43,689 bases of DNA from Caldifarciminota bacterium. Lineage in GTDB: Bacteria; Hydrothermota; Hydrothermia; WGAB01. Below are positions 24,508-32,788 of this stretch, one piece after another. The position numbers were made by a program, and so were the translations under genes. The notes beneath the pieces were generated by a model. The model saw only the letters and a list, made by a program, of their open reading frames with translations, searched no databases and was not told the origin of the DNA. The first letter of the stretch is position 1; each line of letters starts with the position of its first letter. Location of the stretch: positions 1 to 43,689 of the forward strand of contig WFXO01000050.1 in assembly GCA_015490555.1 (NCBI GenBank). Direction: 5' to 3'.

Positions 24508-26118
24508 TTAAAAGATCGCACTCAGCAGGTCCTTCCGAAGCACGATCCCCATTAAACGGTGGTCTTGAACCAAAGGCAATGCGTCTGCATCTACCTCTCG
24601 CATGTGTTCCATTGCTTCCAAGAGAGACATGGAAGGGTGGAGCATTTCTTGCTTGAGAATGTTGCGAACGGTGATGTTGAGGCCCTTTTCTTGGGCCTGA
24701 AGATAGGCCTTTTCAAAATCCCTGAAGAAGACCACGCCTGCAAAGAACCCCCGCTCATCCAGAACCGGCAGGGCATCGTGGTTTAATTTCCGGAAGGCCT
24801 GGGCGACGGTTTCCAAAGAGTCGTTCGGGGAGAGGATGACACACCGTCTCCGCACCAGTGTTTCTAGGGTTAACGGCGTGGGGGTACCCCATTCAATCCC
24901 GAGACGGCCGAGGAAGGTCTGGACCAAACGATGGAAATCTTGATCCAGGAGGGGTTCGACGCCTCGTTGGATCAAGGAGAGGGTCGTTACTTCACCCGCC
25001 CAGACCAAGGATTGTCTTAATAGGATGAGTCCGGCGATTTCGAAGATCACCGTGGCAGCAAGGGCGATGTTCATGACCCCTGCGTACTCTGGGCTTAAAG
25101 TTCCAACGTAGAGGGCAAGGCCTGTAGACATTCCGCCTTGTGCCAGGATCCCAAGTCCCAGTAATCGGCCATCGACTTCCAGCCGCCAACGTTTTGTCGG
25201 AAGCCACGCCCCCAGGAGTTTCCCCGCCGTCCGACCCAGGATGTAAAACCACACGGCGAAACGGAGATGCACCAATCGCGGGAAATTGATGCTTGCGCCA
25301 GCAATAAAGAAAAACAGAGCGTAAACAAATTCACTCAAAAGATTCAGGGGTTCTAAGGCCCTTTTCTGGAGCACCGAAGCGTTGGATGCAGTGATCCCGA
25401 ACGTTAACGCAAAGACATAAGGCTCTTGGAATCGAGCGGCAATCCCCAATCCAAGGAAAAAGAGTCCCCAGGAGACGATCGAAAGGAGTGTGATGTCCTG
25501 GATGACGGTTTCCAAGTAGGCAAGAGCCAGCCCCAAGAGCACTCCCCACATGCCAGAAAGTACCAGTAGACCCACGCTGGCCACCCAATGGATTTCAGCC
25601 CCAGAGAGGAAGGGAATGACCAATCGAAAAGCCAGGAGTGCGAGCAAATTATCGATCGCGATCATCAGAAAAATAAGTTGTGAAAGCGAGCCTTCTGCGT
25701 TGTATTCTTCGATGACTGTGACTGAGATCGCGGCCGTCGGAGCAGCGATGAGCCCGGTGACGATGGCAGGTGCGATCTGGTGGGTGAGGAGATACATCAA
25801 AATAGTGACGAAAAGGAAGGTCAAGAAGGCCTGAAACAAGGCAATGACGGTATACCGTGTGGCTTCCCCACGGAAAGCCTCCAGACGAACGTGTTTCCCA
25901 ACGAGATAGAGGATGTAGGCCAACAGGAACTCTTTTACGGGAGTCATGCCTTTGAGGAATGAAAGATCTAAGATGTTCAGACCGAACGGTCCCAGTAGAG
26001 CACCTCCCGCCAAATAGCCAATGACGACGGGAAGTTTCAGTCTTCGGGCCAGTTCTCCAAAGAACAAACTGACCAGCCAGATGATCCCGGTTTTGTAAAT
26101 CAATTGAGGATCAGCCAT
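24508..26118 (-). CDS. CPA2-type cation/proton antiporter with C-terminal CBS pair
   Basis: A 536-aa inner-membrane protein with about 12 helices in the N-terminal 380 residues, starting with a CPA2-like segment (GELARRLKLPVVIGYLAGGA, LLGPFGLNIL). A CBS-domain pair occupies about 420-536 (CVILSPNDSLETVAQAFRKL, HDALPVLDERGFFAG, ADALPLVQDHRLMGIVLRKD). The ion-site helix reads IAIDNLLALLAF with D156 kept, but Asn157 stands where Na+/H+ antiporters have a second Asp. That suggests electroneutral or K+-type exchange, but the ion is unknown. CBS pairs usually bind adenosyl nucleotides and gate transport. Its start overlaps the end of the paralogous upstream gene by 8 nt. Confidence 0.87.
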   Translation of the reverse strand: MADPQLIYKTGIIWLVSLFFGELARRLKLPVVIGYLAGGALLGPFGLNILDLSFLKGMTPVKEFLLAYILYLVGKHVRLEAFRGEATRYTVIALFQAFLTFLFVTILMYLLTHQIAPAIVTGLIAAPTAAISVTVIEEYNAEGSLSQLIFLMIAIDNLLALLAFRLVIPFLSGAEIHWVASVGLLVLSGMWGVLLGLALAYLETVIQDITLLSIVSWGLFFLGLGIAARFQEPYVFALTFGITASNASVLQKRALEPLNLLSEFVYALFFFIAGASINFPRLVHLRFAVWFYILGRTAGKLLGAWLPTKRWRLEVDGRLLGLGILAQGGMSTGLALYVGTLSPEYAGVMNIALAATVIFEIAGLILLRQSLVWAGEVTTLSLIQRGVEPLLDQDFHRLVQTFLGRLGIEWGTPTPLTLETLVRRRCVILSPNDSLETVAQAFRKLNHDALPVLDERGFFAGVVFFRDFEKAYLQAQEKGLNITVRNILKQEMLHPSMSLLEAMEHMREVDADALPLVQDHRLMGIVLRKDLLSAIF

Positions 26119-27661
26119 ATTCTAAGACCACGTCTCTTCGATACAGAACCCCAAGAATCCGCCGGTTTTCCACGACCGGCAGGCAATCCAGGTCAAATTT
26201 TTCCATGGTATGAAGCGCAATCCCAAGGGGGAGATCGGGTGCCACGACGTATTGCGGGTTGGCTAAATCCACAGCCTTGATCAAGTGGCGTGTGGTCTCA
26301 TCTAAGGCTAAAAGTTCGAGGTGGTGGGCTTGAATTAGGCCGATATATTCCTGATTAGGTCCAACCACAGGGATGGCCAAGGTATGGCTTTGGGTGAGTG
26401 CCTTGACGATGGTTTCCAGAGGATCGTCAGCCCTTACAAAACGATAATGTTTTCTCATGAGGTCTCTGACATATCGGGGCTCTTTACGAGGCCCTTGCCA
26501 TCCCAGATTTTCCAGCAGATGCCGGAAGATGCCGGTCCACCCTGGGGTGAAAAGCGGGGTTTCCAGGAAGGGGTGGAAGGCCCCGGTTTCGGACCGTAGC
26601 ACCCTTTGTGCGAGGGCAAGTCCAAGGACGGCAAAAAGGCTTACTGCAAGTTTTGGATGAAAAGTTTCTCCAAGATAAGGGGAGAGGAGCCAGAGAGAAG
26701 TCCCCCCTTGGAGAAATGAGAGGCCGAAGAGATGGGACCTGGACAATGAGTCTTCACGGGGAAAGAAGAGGAGGCTGCCCACACCGCGGCTGATGATCCT
26801 CCCCATGCCATACGCAAAGAGGATCCAAAAATTAAGCGGATCGGACAAGGGGCGAGTACTCCAGAAACTTCCTAAAATAAAGAGAACCATGGCGGGGACT
26901 TCAAAGCCAGAAACAGATTTGTATGACGCATGGTCCCGAATCGAGGCGTTGTACGTCACCACCCCCAGGATCAAGAAGGTCAACGCTGGAGGGATAGAGA
27001 GTTTCCACAACAGCCCCATGGTCGTAAGGAGGGTTCCCAATGTAAAGATCCGGAGGTAGGCTCGATGGACGATTTTGGTTTCCGCATAGGCAAGGATGAA
27101 CCCGATGCCAACCCCGGCAATCAGAGACACAACAGTTAGGGTTAAAAAACGCTCCAGTTGAGCAAACATTCCCAAGTGAGGGCCTTGGATCCCCATGAGG
27201 GCCATTGCGAAAGCCAAACTCTGAATGACAATTCCTGTATGGAACGCCCTGGTTGCGGGACCATGGAGGGTGAATTCTCGGGTAAGAGCTAATGCAAGTA
27301 CGGGACCGGGAGCCATCGCGAAAACCGCTAAACGCCAGGTGATGCTGGCGCTATGGGTGACCGGCGCCAGGATTAAAAAGACCCCAAAGAGGGTGAGAAC
27401 TGAGAAGAGGAGCCAAGAGATTCCCTGGCGACTCCTGAGATCTTCTAAGCGAGCCAGGCCACCGATCCGAAATAGCAGGAACGGAAGCAGAAGGTTCAGT
27501 GTCCCGGTGAGGATGGGAGACGGATTCCGGGGAGCCCAAAGACTCAAAAGGAGAGCAGTGATGACAAGGAACAGGGTTGCGTTTCGGGTGGTCCACCGGG
27601 CGCTCCATACCGCGATCGGCACCAGAAGAAGTCCTACAGCAAGGAGCGCCAGTCCGGTCAT
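26111..27661 (-). CDS. Divergent antiporter-like membrane protein with CBS pair
   Basis: A 516-aa paralogue-like partner of the following gene: a hydrophobic N-terminal domain of about 12 helices (LALLAVGLLLVPIAVWSARW onwards) and a C-terminal CBS pair (RADDPLETIVKALTQSHTLA, IPVVGPNQEYIGLIQ, FDLDCLPVVENRRILGVLYR). The helix corresponding to the antiporter ion site reads HTGIVIQSLAFAMAL, with no acidic residue. Transport by the normal mechanism is therefore doubtful, and a regulatory or heteromeric role is possible. ATG 27661 coincides with the predicted +1; the longer frame from 27748 would start upstream of the promoter. It overlaps the downstream antiporter gene by 8 nt, a sign of coupled expression. 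Confidence 0.78.
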   Translation of the reverse strand: MTGLALLAVGLLLVPIAVWSARWTTRNATLFLVITALLLSLWAPRNPSPILTGTLNLLLPFLLFRIGGLARLEDLRSRQGISWLLFSVLTLFGVFLILAPVTHSASITWRLAVFAMAPGPVLALALTREFTLHGPATRAFHTGIVIQSLAFAMALMGIQGPHLGMFAQLERFLTLTVVSLIAGVGIGFILAYAETKIVHRAYLRIFTLGTLLTTMGLLWKLSIPPALTFLILGVVTYNASIRDHASYKSVSGFEVPAMVLFILGSFWSTRPLSDPLNFWILFAYGMGRIISRGVGSLLFFPREDSLSRSHLFGLSFLQGGTSLWLLSPYLGETFHPKLAVSLFAVLGLALAQRVLRSETGAFHPFLETPLFTPGWTGIFRHLLENLGWQGPRKEPRYVRDLMRKHYRFVRADDPLETIVKALTQSHTLAIPVVGPNQEYIGLIQAHHLELLALDETTRHLIKAVDLANPQYVVAPDLPLGIALHTMEKFDLDCLPVVENRRILGVLYRRDVVLEYG

Positions 27662-27667
27662 GCTTGA

Positions 27668-27696
27668 AACATAAGGGCGATGGGAACTGTCGTCAA
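27668..27696 (-). promoter_or_regulatory. Promoter of antiporter pair, leaderless
   Basis: On the minus strand TTGACG (27696-27691), 17-bp spacer, TATGTT (27673-27668). Predicted +1 is 27661, the A of the ATG. Confidence 0.7.
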
Positions 27697-27737
27697 CTTG
27701 AGTTGTTGGTGATTGACCCGAGAAACGCAGGCACCGT

Positions 27738-28091
27738 TCATGGGACACTGAAGGGCAGGGGGTCCTCTGACGAACTGCTAACGGCTCGTTGGATCGCTTG
27801 TCGGATCATCTGCTCACTGGGGATCGGGAACCACCTTTGACCTGTGATGCGATAGGGCCGACAGGCTAAACCATACCGTTGGATTTGAGGCTGAGGATCG
27901 ATGTCTTTACCGTTGATCCGGATGGTGGGCGATCCAATAAATCGATGGCGAATTGCATCTTCTTGCGTTTTGATGTGGATGACTTGGATGATGTCGTCCG
28001 GGATTCCCTCCTCTCTTAAGACCTTTCTCAAACGTGCCAGGGCCAGTTCATGAGAGGGGCACCCCTCCCAGTAGAGGAATGTGACTTTCAT
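27738..28091 (-). CDS. Small thioredoxin-like/DUF2703-type protein
   Basis: A 117-aa protein with a thioredoxin-like beginning (MKVTFLYWEGCPSHELALAR), GSPTIRINGKDIDP in the position of the cis-Pro loop, and YGLACRPYR. This matches small proteins annotated as alkylmercury-lyase-related or DUF2703 thioredoxin-like. The usual CxxC is reduced to a single Cys (C11-P-S-H), with a second Cys near residue 79, so simple dithiol chemistry is unlikely. Metal or organomercury handling is only a family-level guess. ATG overlaps the DUF523 stop as ATGA; it is the last gene of a three-gene operon. Confidence 0.75.
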   Translation of the reverse strand: MKVTFLYWEGCPSHELALARLRKVLREEGIPDDIIQVIHIKTQEDAIRHRFIGSPTIRINGKDIDPQPQIQRYGLACRPYRITGQRWFPIPSEQMIRQAIQRAVSSSSEDPLPFSVP

Positions 28092-28585
28092 TTCTTTTCC
28101 TCTCCAGAAGATTTCACGCGTTGCCCCTCCCGGGGGTAGACCCGGATGTGGAGTTTTTTCAGGACTGCTGTGGTAATCCCCATCCCGGGTCGAAGTTCTC
28201 CCTCGATATAGACCTGGTGAACGCCGCAGGACGGACTGCGTTCTTTCAGGTAAGCCTCCTGGACCCCCAGGGTTTGGGCAAGATCCGCCACAGCCTTGGC
28301 ACCCCGGAGGAAAAATTCTGTCCGATCCTCACAGCTCTGGATCCCATGGACACGGGCTTTCCCCGCCCATACACGGGCTCCATCCCCCTTGACAAAGTGA
28401 CAAGGTTCGCGAGGTGTTGGGAGCCCGCCCAGTTGCTCTGGACATATTGGAATCACCAAAACATCCGGATCCTTGGCCATATGCAGGACCTCAGGATCGG
28501 GGTTCGCGGTCCCATCGTATCGGGTGGGGAGTCCCAGGAGACATGCTGAGACCAAAATGATGCGACGTTCTTTTTTGGGCGTCAT
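28088..28585 (-). CDS. DUF523 family protein
   Basis: A 165-aa protein with all conserved DUF523 (YbbK-like) motifs: ILVSACLLGLPTRYDG (residues about 10-25), VIPICPEQLGGLPTPREP (about 44-61) and LKERSPSCGVHQVY (about 117-130). Three conserved Cys in these motifs could bind a metal or Fe-S cluster. No reaction is established for the family. The gene overlaps the upstream protease by 4 nt and the downstream thioredoxin-like gene by 4 nt, so expression is tightly coupled. The C-terminus is Lys/Glu-rich. Confidence 0.88.
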   Translation of the reverse strand: MTPKKERRIILVSACLLGLPTRYDGTANPDPEVLHMAKDPDVLVIPICPEQLGGLPTPREPCHFVKGDGARVWAGKARVHGIQSCEDRTEFFLRGAKAVADLAQTLGVQEAYLKERSPSCGVHQVYIEGELRPGMGITTAVLKKLHIRVYPREGQRVKSSGEEKK

Positions 28586-31500
28586 CGAAGAATAGCCAAC
28601 TTCAAAAACTTGAGCGCTTCGCCATCTGTTCCTTGAATCTGAACTCGTACCAGATAGGTTCCTACGGCCAAGTCTGTGAGATCGAGAACGGGATCCATCT
28701 CCACCATGCCTTGTCCCGTATAGGTTCCCCGAATCGTCTTTAGGAGGGTGCCGTCGTACGAGAAGACCTGGACAGTCACGGTTCCGGATCCGTTGGCACG
28801 GAATCGAAGGCGAGTCCGCCCGTCATAAGTGGGATTGGGATAGAGATAGACACGGTCGTGAACCTGAGGAATGGGTTGGGGGGAGAGGGTTCGGGTCACC
28901 ACACTTTGGTGTAGGGGCCCATTGCCGAACGCGGCCCATGATGCGGTAAGGGCCTCGGTTGCATATGCGTGGAGGACCCCCAAAGAATCGATCAGGAGGA
29001 TCTCTAAACGATCATCGCCGTTGAGATCCAGCGCTTGGGGTGTTTGGATCACGCGTCCTTCCACAGCGTACGGGAACCCCTGAACTTTTTGAGCGTTTTC
29101 CGTAAAGGCGATGAGCCCATGTCCTTCAATCCAGAAGACCCATTCATCCCGGCCGTCGCGGTTCAGATCCAATGTGATGCCGGAGGACGTCCTCAAAGTG
29201 TCCCCAAGATGGAGGTCTAAGGGGAAGTTTGAGAGGAGGGCCCCGGAGGTGTTCATCGCGTAAAGTTTTCCGGAGGCAATGAACCCCAAGTCCCAGCGGC
29301 CATCCCCGTCCAGATCCCCCACAACCAAGTTGGATTGAGGCGTGGTGTGGGTTGGCTTTTCCCAGAGCAGAGTCCCATCCAGGGTCAGGAGGTGAACTGT
29401 TCCCTCTTGGGTCAAGGTGAGGATTTCGGGGGTTCCATCTCCGTCCACGTCGACCAAGACGGGTGGGTTTCGGGTATCGACCACAAAGGGTTCGAGCAGT
29501 GTCTGGATGGGCGTTCCGGTGCGGCCGTTAAGGATCCAGAGGTGTGCATCTGCTGATTGGAAGATGACCAAAGTATCCCATAAGGCTGGAGGGCTCTGGA
29601 CCGGCGCCCCGACATGGACTGTATCTCGGATGGTACCGTCTGCCTCGATGATGAAAAGGCGTGCATGGGCATCGCCGAGGAGGATTTCAGGGGTTCCATC
29701 CTGGTCGATGTCGCCGACAGAGGGGCTGGCAAGGACCCGATCCGGGAAATGCAGGGACCAAACAGGGTCAAAAAAGCCATCCTGATTGGCGTCTTTCGCA
29801 GAGTAAACCATGAGATCTCCAGCGAGCCCTCGACTTAAAGGGAAGAGGATTTCAGAGGAGCCGTCCCCGTCCAAATCGACGATGGCGGGTTCTGCCGTGA
29901 CCTCGGATCCAAAGGGAAGTGTCAGTTTCAGAGAATCACGGAACCCAAAAGGAGTCAAATCGTTTTTGAAAGCAAACACCTGGGGCGGGGCCAGGGGATG
30001 CCCCAACGTATCAAAGGAACCGGTGGTTGTGATGAGGAGATCGAGGGTATCGTTTTGATCGAGGTCAACCCCTTGGGCATAGCTGTTTTGAGGGAGTGAA
30101 TAGACAGAGCGTGGGAAGCCGGAGAGTTCTAAGGTTCGCCGGATCCAAAAGGTCATAAAGGTATCAGGCTTTGAAAAGCCGTAGATCCAGGTGCCGGTTC
30201 GGCCTCCTTGGTTGTCGGAGGAAGAGGGTGTGGAGTCCGGCGCAAACTCGTTTGGGTTCCCTTGATAATAGGGATCTTCCGGGCCCCCGTAAAGGGTGTA
30301 GGGAAGGGTGGTCCAGTATTCTAAGTCTTGGACACGGCCGGCCTCTTCCAGGTCGACCCCCATCGGGCGGGGCACCTCTACGGTGTTCCACAACCAGTTG
30401 TTGTGGATGATGAGGGTATCGATGTGCCAGATCAGGAGGCCTTTCCCGGGCAACAGGTAGTCATTTTCACCGAAAAAGTGGACCACCACGCCATCGCGAT
30501 CCAATCCAAAAACTTGGGCCGTGTCCCCGCCACAGACAACAGAGTCATTTTCAGGAAGGTTGTCGAGTTTATACTCCAGCAGCCAGTATTCGTGTGAGTT
30601 GATGGGGATTTTGTAGAATCTCGGTCGGTTATAGGGGTCTTCCAGGAACTCGCCCATGGAATCTGTCAGGATTTCGTTGGGATAGATGATCAAAGACTCT
30701 GGTTCGGACGTAGGGGAGAGGGTTTGGAACAACGGCGGTCTGAGGAAGCCTGGGAGGGGGGGTGCGTACAGGTGCTGGAAAGCCCAGTCCATCCAGACCC
30801 GTTCCCAGGCATTGGGCAGGGGGACCACCAGCCCTTCCGGGATTTGGCCTGGCACTCCCAAATAGGGGCCTGTGCACATGATGCCCCATGCACCAATCCC
30901 GATCCCCTGGGGAGGATTCCCGGTGTCATAAAGGTCTGGGATCCAGAAAAAGTTGTGTGCAGACTCGTGGATCAAGGTGCCCTGAAGTTTAATCTCCGCC
31001 CCATCCTGGGACATGGTCTCGGGCAAGATGGATGCATCCCAGATCGTATCTGTGCCTTCATCGACAGGGACCGGATATCCCAAAACCGTCACCGCCGCGA
31101 TGTCATTTGGGGAGTCCTGGAGAAAATCGGTTTGCCAGGCACTCCCTGCATGGAAGATGATGACGCGGTTAAAGTCCCGGAAGTGTACACTGGTGTCTTG
31201 ATCCGCAGCCAAGAGGGCGTCCCGATAAAGGTAGAGTAAGCCCTCAAACCAGTTTTCTTCATCCCCGTAGTAAGTCATGGGATGGGGCAGGGTGTAGGCA
31301 GCGCTGTCTCCATCGGGTTTGACCACATACTCGATTTTCACATGCCCGAAGGTCGCCAAGGAGTAGTAATTTGCAAGGGCTTCGAGTTGATGTTCGAAGT
31401 ATTTCTTGTCGTGTGGAGGGTCCCAGAACGGGTTTTTGTATTCGCAGCCAGTCTCGGGATCAATCAGGATGGAGTCTTCTTCATTGGGAGTCAGGCGGAA

Positions 31501-31797
31501 TTTTCCGTTGCCGGTCGTGAGGGGTGTGGTGTCTTCCTGAAACTCCACGCGAATAGCCAGGAGTCGGATAAACAGAGTGTCCCCCTGAAGACGGAGACCG
31601 ACGTCTTGCATTCGGCGACGCGAGCGGTCCAGTTGCGGAGGGTACTGCTGAAAGGCTTGAAGCAGACGGCGGCGGACTTCTCGTTCCCGTTCAAAGAGTG
31701 GTGTGCGCACCTGGAGGGGTTTTGGAACGGGGGGAAACCGGACCACACCGGCTTCAGAAAAGGCAATCAATGAGAACCAAACCCAGATGTATTTCAA
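28582..31797 (-). CDS. Secreted M6-like metalloprotease with FG-GAP repeats and C-terminal sorting domain
   Basis: A 1071-aa exported protein. After a signal peptide (KYIWVWFSLIAFSEAG) comes a metalloprotease domain with the zinc motif HESAH (H277, E278, H281) followed by FFWIPDLYD, typical of the M6/immune-inhibitor-A group. The second half has at least six FG-GAP/VCBS-like calcium motifs (DLDGDGSSEILFP, DIDQDGTPEILLG, DVDGDGTPEILTL, DLDGDGRWDLGFI, DLNRDGRDEWVFW, DLNGDDRLEILLI). The C-terminus (about 990-1071) starts VYLYPNPTYDG and resembles a type IX secretion sorting domain. The start is TTG 31797: AAGGAGGT (31813-31806) lies 8 nt upstream, whereas the ATG at 31845 precedes the TATAAT box and cannot be on the transcript. 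It leads an operon with DUF523 and a thioredoxin-like gene. Confidence 0.87.
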   Translation of the reverse strand: MKYIWVWFSLIAFSEAGVVRFPPVPKPLQVRTPLFEREREVRRRLLQAFQQYPPQLDRSRRRMQDVGLRLQGDTLFIRLLAIRVEFQEDTTPLTTGNGKFRLTPNEEDSILIDPETGCEYKNPFWDPPHDKKYFEHQLEALANYYSLATFGHVKIEYVVKPDGDSAAYTLPHPMTYYGDEENWFEGLLYLYRDALLAADQDTSVHFRDFNRVIIFHAGSAWQTDFLQDSPNDIAAVTVLGYPVPVDEGTDTIWDASILPETMSQDGAEIKLQGTLIHESAHNFFWIPDLYDTGNPPQGIGIGAWGIMCTGPYLGVPGQIPEGLVVPLPNAWERVWMDWAFQHLYAPPLPGFLRPPLFQTLSPTSEPESLIIYPNEILTDSMGEFLEDPYNRPRFYKIPINSHEYWLLEYKLDNLPENDSVVCGGDTAQVFGLDRDGVVVHFFGENDYLLPGKGLLIWHIDTLIIHNNWLWNTVEVPRPMGVDLEEAGRVQDLEYWTTLPYTLYGGPEDPYYQGNPNEFAPDSTPSSSDNQGGRTGTWIYGFSKPDTFMTFWIRRTLELSGFPRSVYSLPQNSYAQGVDLDQNDTLDLLITTTGSFDTLGHPLAPPQVFAFKNDLTPFGFRDSLKLTLPFGSEVTAEPAIVDLDGDGSSEILFPLSRGLAGDLMVYSAKDANQDGFFDPVWSLHFPDRVLASPSVGDIDQDGTPEILLGDAHARLFIIEADGTIRDTVHVGAPVQSPPALWDTLVIFQSADAHLWILNGRTGTPIQTLLEPFVVDTRNPPVLVDVDGDGTPEILTLTQEGTVHLLTLDGTLLWEKPTHTTPQSNLVVGDLDGDGRWDLGFIASGKLYAMNTSGALLSNFPLDLHLGDTLRTSSGITLDLNRDGRDEWVFWIEGHGLIAFTENAQKVQGFPYAVEGRVIQTPQALDLNGDDRLEILLIDSLGVLHAYATEALTASWAAFGNGPLHQSVVTRTLSPQPIPQVHDRVYLYPNPTYDGRTRLRFRANGSGTVTVQVFSYDGTLLKTIRGTYTGQGMVEMDPVLDLTDLAVGTYLVRVQIQGTDGEALKFLKLAILR

Positions 31798-31833
31798 GCG
31801 TTTCGACCTCCTTGATCCCAAAAATCTGCGGGA

Positions 31834-31839
31834 ATTATA
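31834..31839 (-). promoter_or_regulatory. Protease operon -10 box
   Basis: Consensus TATAAT on the minus strand (31839-31834) predicts +1 near 31827 and a 30-nt leader with AAGGAGGT. The -35 region has no good match. Confidence 0.65.
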
Positions 31840-31909
31840 CACCACCCCTTCGTTTCATGAGAGCAGAATGCCGCTCTGGTAGCGGATCGCAGACCTCAAA
31901 CGGCAGACC

Positions 31910-32788
31910 TCATTGGTAGCGTTTCAGCAGATCCCAGAATTCCGGCTTCGGGGTTAAATCCAGATGTGCAATCGGACGATCCGGGTCGGTCAGGATTTCC
32001 TCCTCATAAGAGGGGCCTTCCTCTTCGTAAATGATCCCGGTGGGAATTTTCCCTTGACTACGGATTTGGAGAACTTGGGCGAGTGCCTCATCGCGGGTGT
32101 AGCCACCAGTTTTTTCCGGAAAGGGAACAATCCGCTCACGGAACCAATCATAAGTATTGATGCGGTTGAATGTCACGCAGGGAGAGAGGGCGTCCACGAA
32201 GGAGAACCCTTTATGCTGGATCGCACGCTTGATAATTTCTGCAAGTTCTTTGGGATTGCCGGCAAACCCACGTGCAACAAATGTGGCTCCTGCAGAGAGG
32301 GCGATAGAGACGCCATCCACCGGGCCTTCTTTGCTTCCATAAGGAGAGGCGGGGGTCATCATCCCCTGTTCGGAGGTCGGGGAGGCTTGTCCCTTCGTAA
32401 GCCCATAGATCTGGTTGTCCATAACGATATAGGTGATATCGGGGTTCCGGCGCCCTGTGTGGATTAAATGGGACATCCCGATGGCATAGGCATCGCCGTC
32501 GCCTCCTACGCCGATGACCACCAAATGGGGATTGGCCAGTTTGATCCCGGTCGCCACAGGCAAAATCCGCCCGTGGAGCGTATGAACGGAGTATGTCCGG
32601 ATGTAGTCAGCGATTTTGCCGGAGCAACCGATGCCCCCCACAAGGACAATCTGCTCTGGATGGAGCCCCAGTTGAACAAATGCGTTGCGTAAGGCTGCAT
32701 AAATCCCGTAATCTCCACACCCTGGGCACCAACCAGGCTTTTTGGCTTCAAAATCACGAATGGTGAGTTTTTCTGCAACGGCTTTCAT
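31910..32788 (-). CDS. korB: 2-oxoacid:ferredoxin oxidoreductase, beta subunit
   Basis: A 292-aa thiamine-diphosphate-binding subunit. CPGCGDYGIYAALRNAF (about residues 21-37) is the Fe-S or cofactor region, GGIGCSGKIADY follows, and the TPP-Mg motif is GVGGDGDAYAIG with the downstream Asn in VMDNQIYGLTKGQ. ASPTSEQGMMTP is also family-typical. The enzyme oxidatively decarboxylates a 2-oxoacid (2-oxoglutarate, pyruvate or branched chain) to acyl-CoA, reducing ferredoxin. The substrate cannot be settled here, so the kor symbol is provisional. The start overlaps the end of the gamma-alpha gene by 4 nt. Confidence 0.9.
   Translation of the reverse strand: MKAVAEKLTIRDFEAKKPGWCPGCGDYGIYAALRNAFVQLGLHPEQIVLVGGIGCSGKIADYIRTYSVHTLHGRILPVATGIKLANPHLVVIGVGGDGDAYAIGMSHLIHTGRRNPDITYIVMDNQIYGLTKGQASPTSEQGMMTPASPYGSKEGPVDGVSIALSAGATFVARGFAGNPKELAEIIKRAIQHKGFSFVDALSPCVTFNRINTYDWFRERIVPFPEKTGGYTRDEALAQVLQIRSQGKIPTGIIYEEEGPSYEEEILTDPDRPIAHLDLTPKPEFWDLLKRYQ

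Noticed and set aside
31798-31845. ATG at 31845 as start of the M6-like protease
   Set aside because: The TATAAT box lies between this ATG and the signal peptide, and the TTG at 31797 has an ideal AAGGAGGT site.
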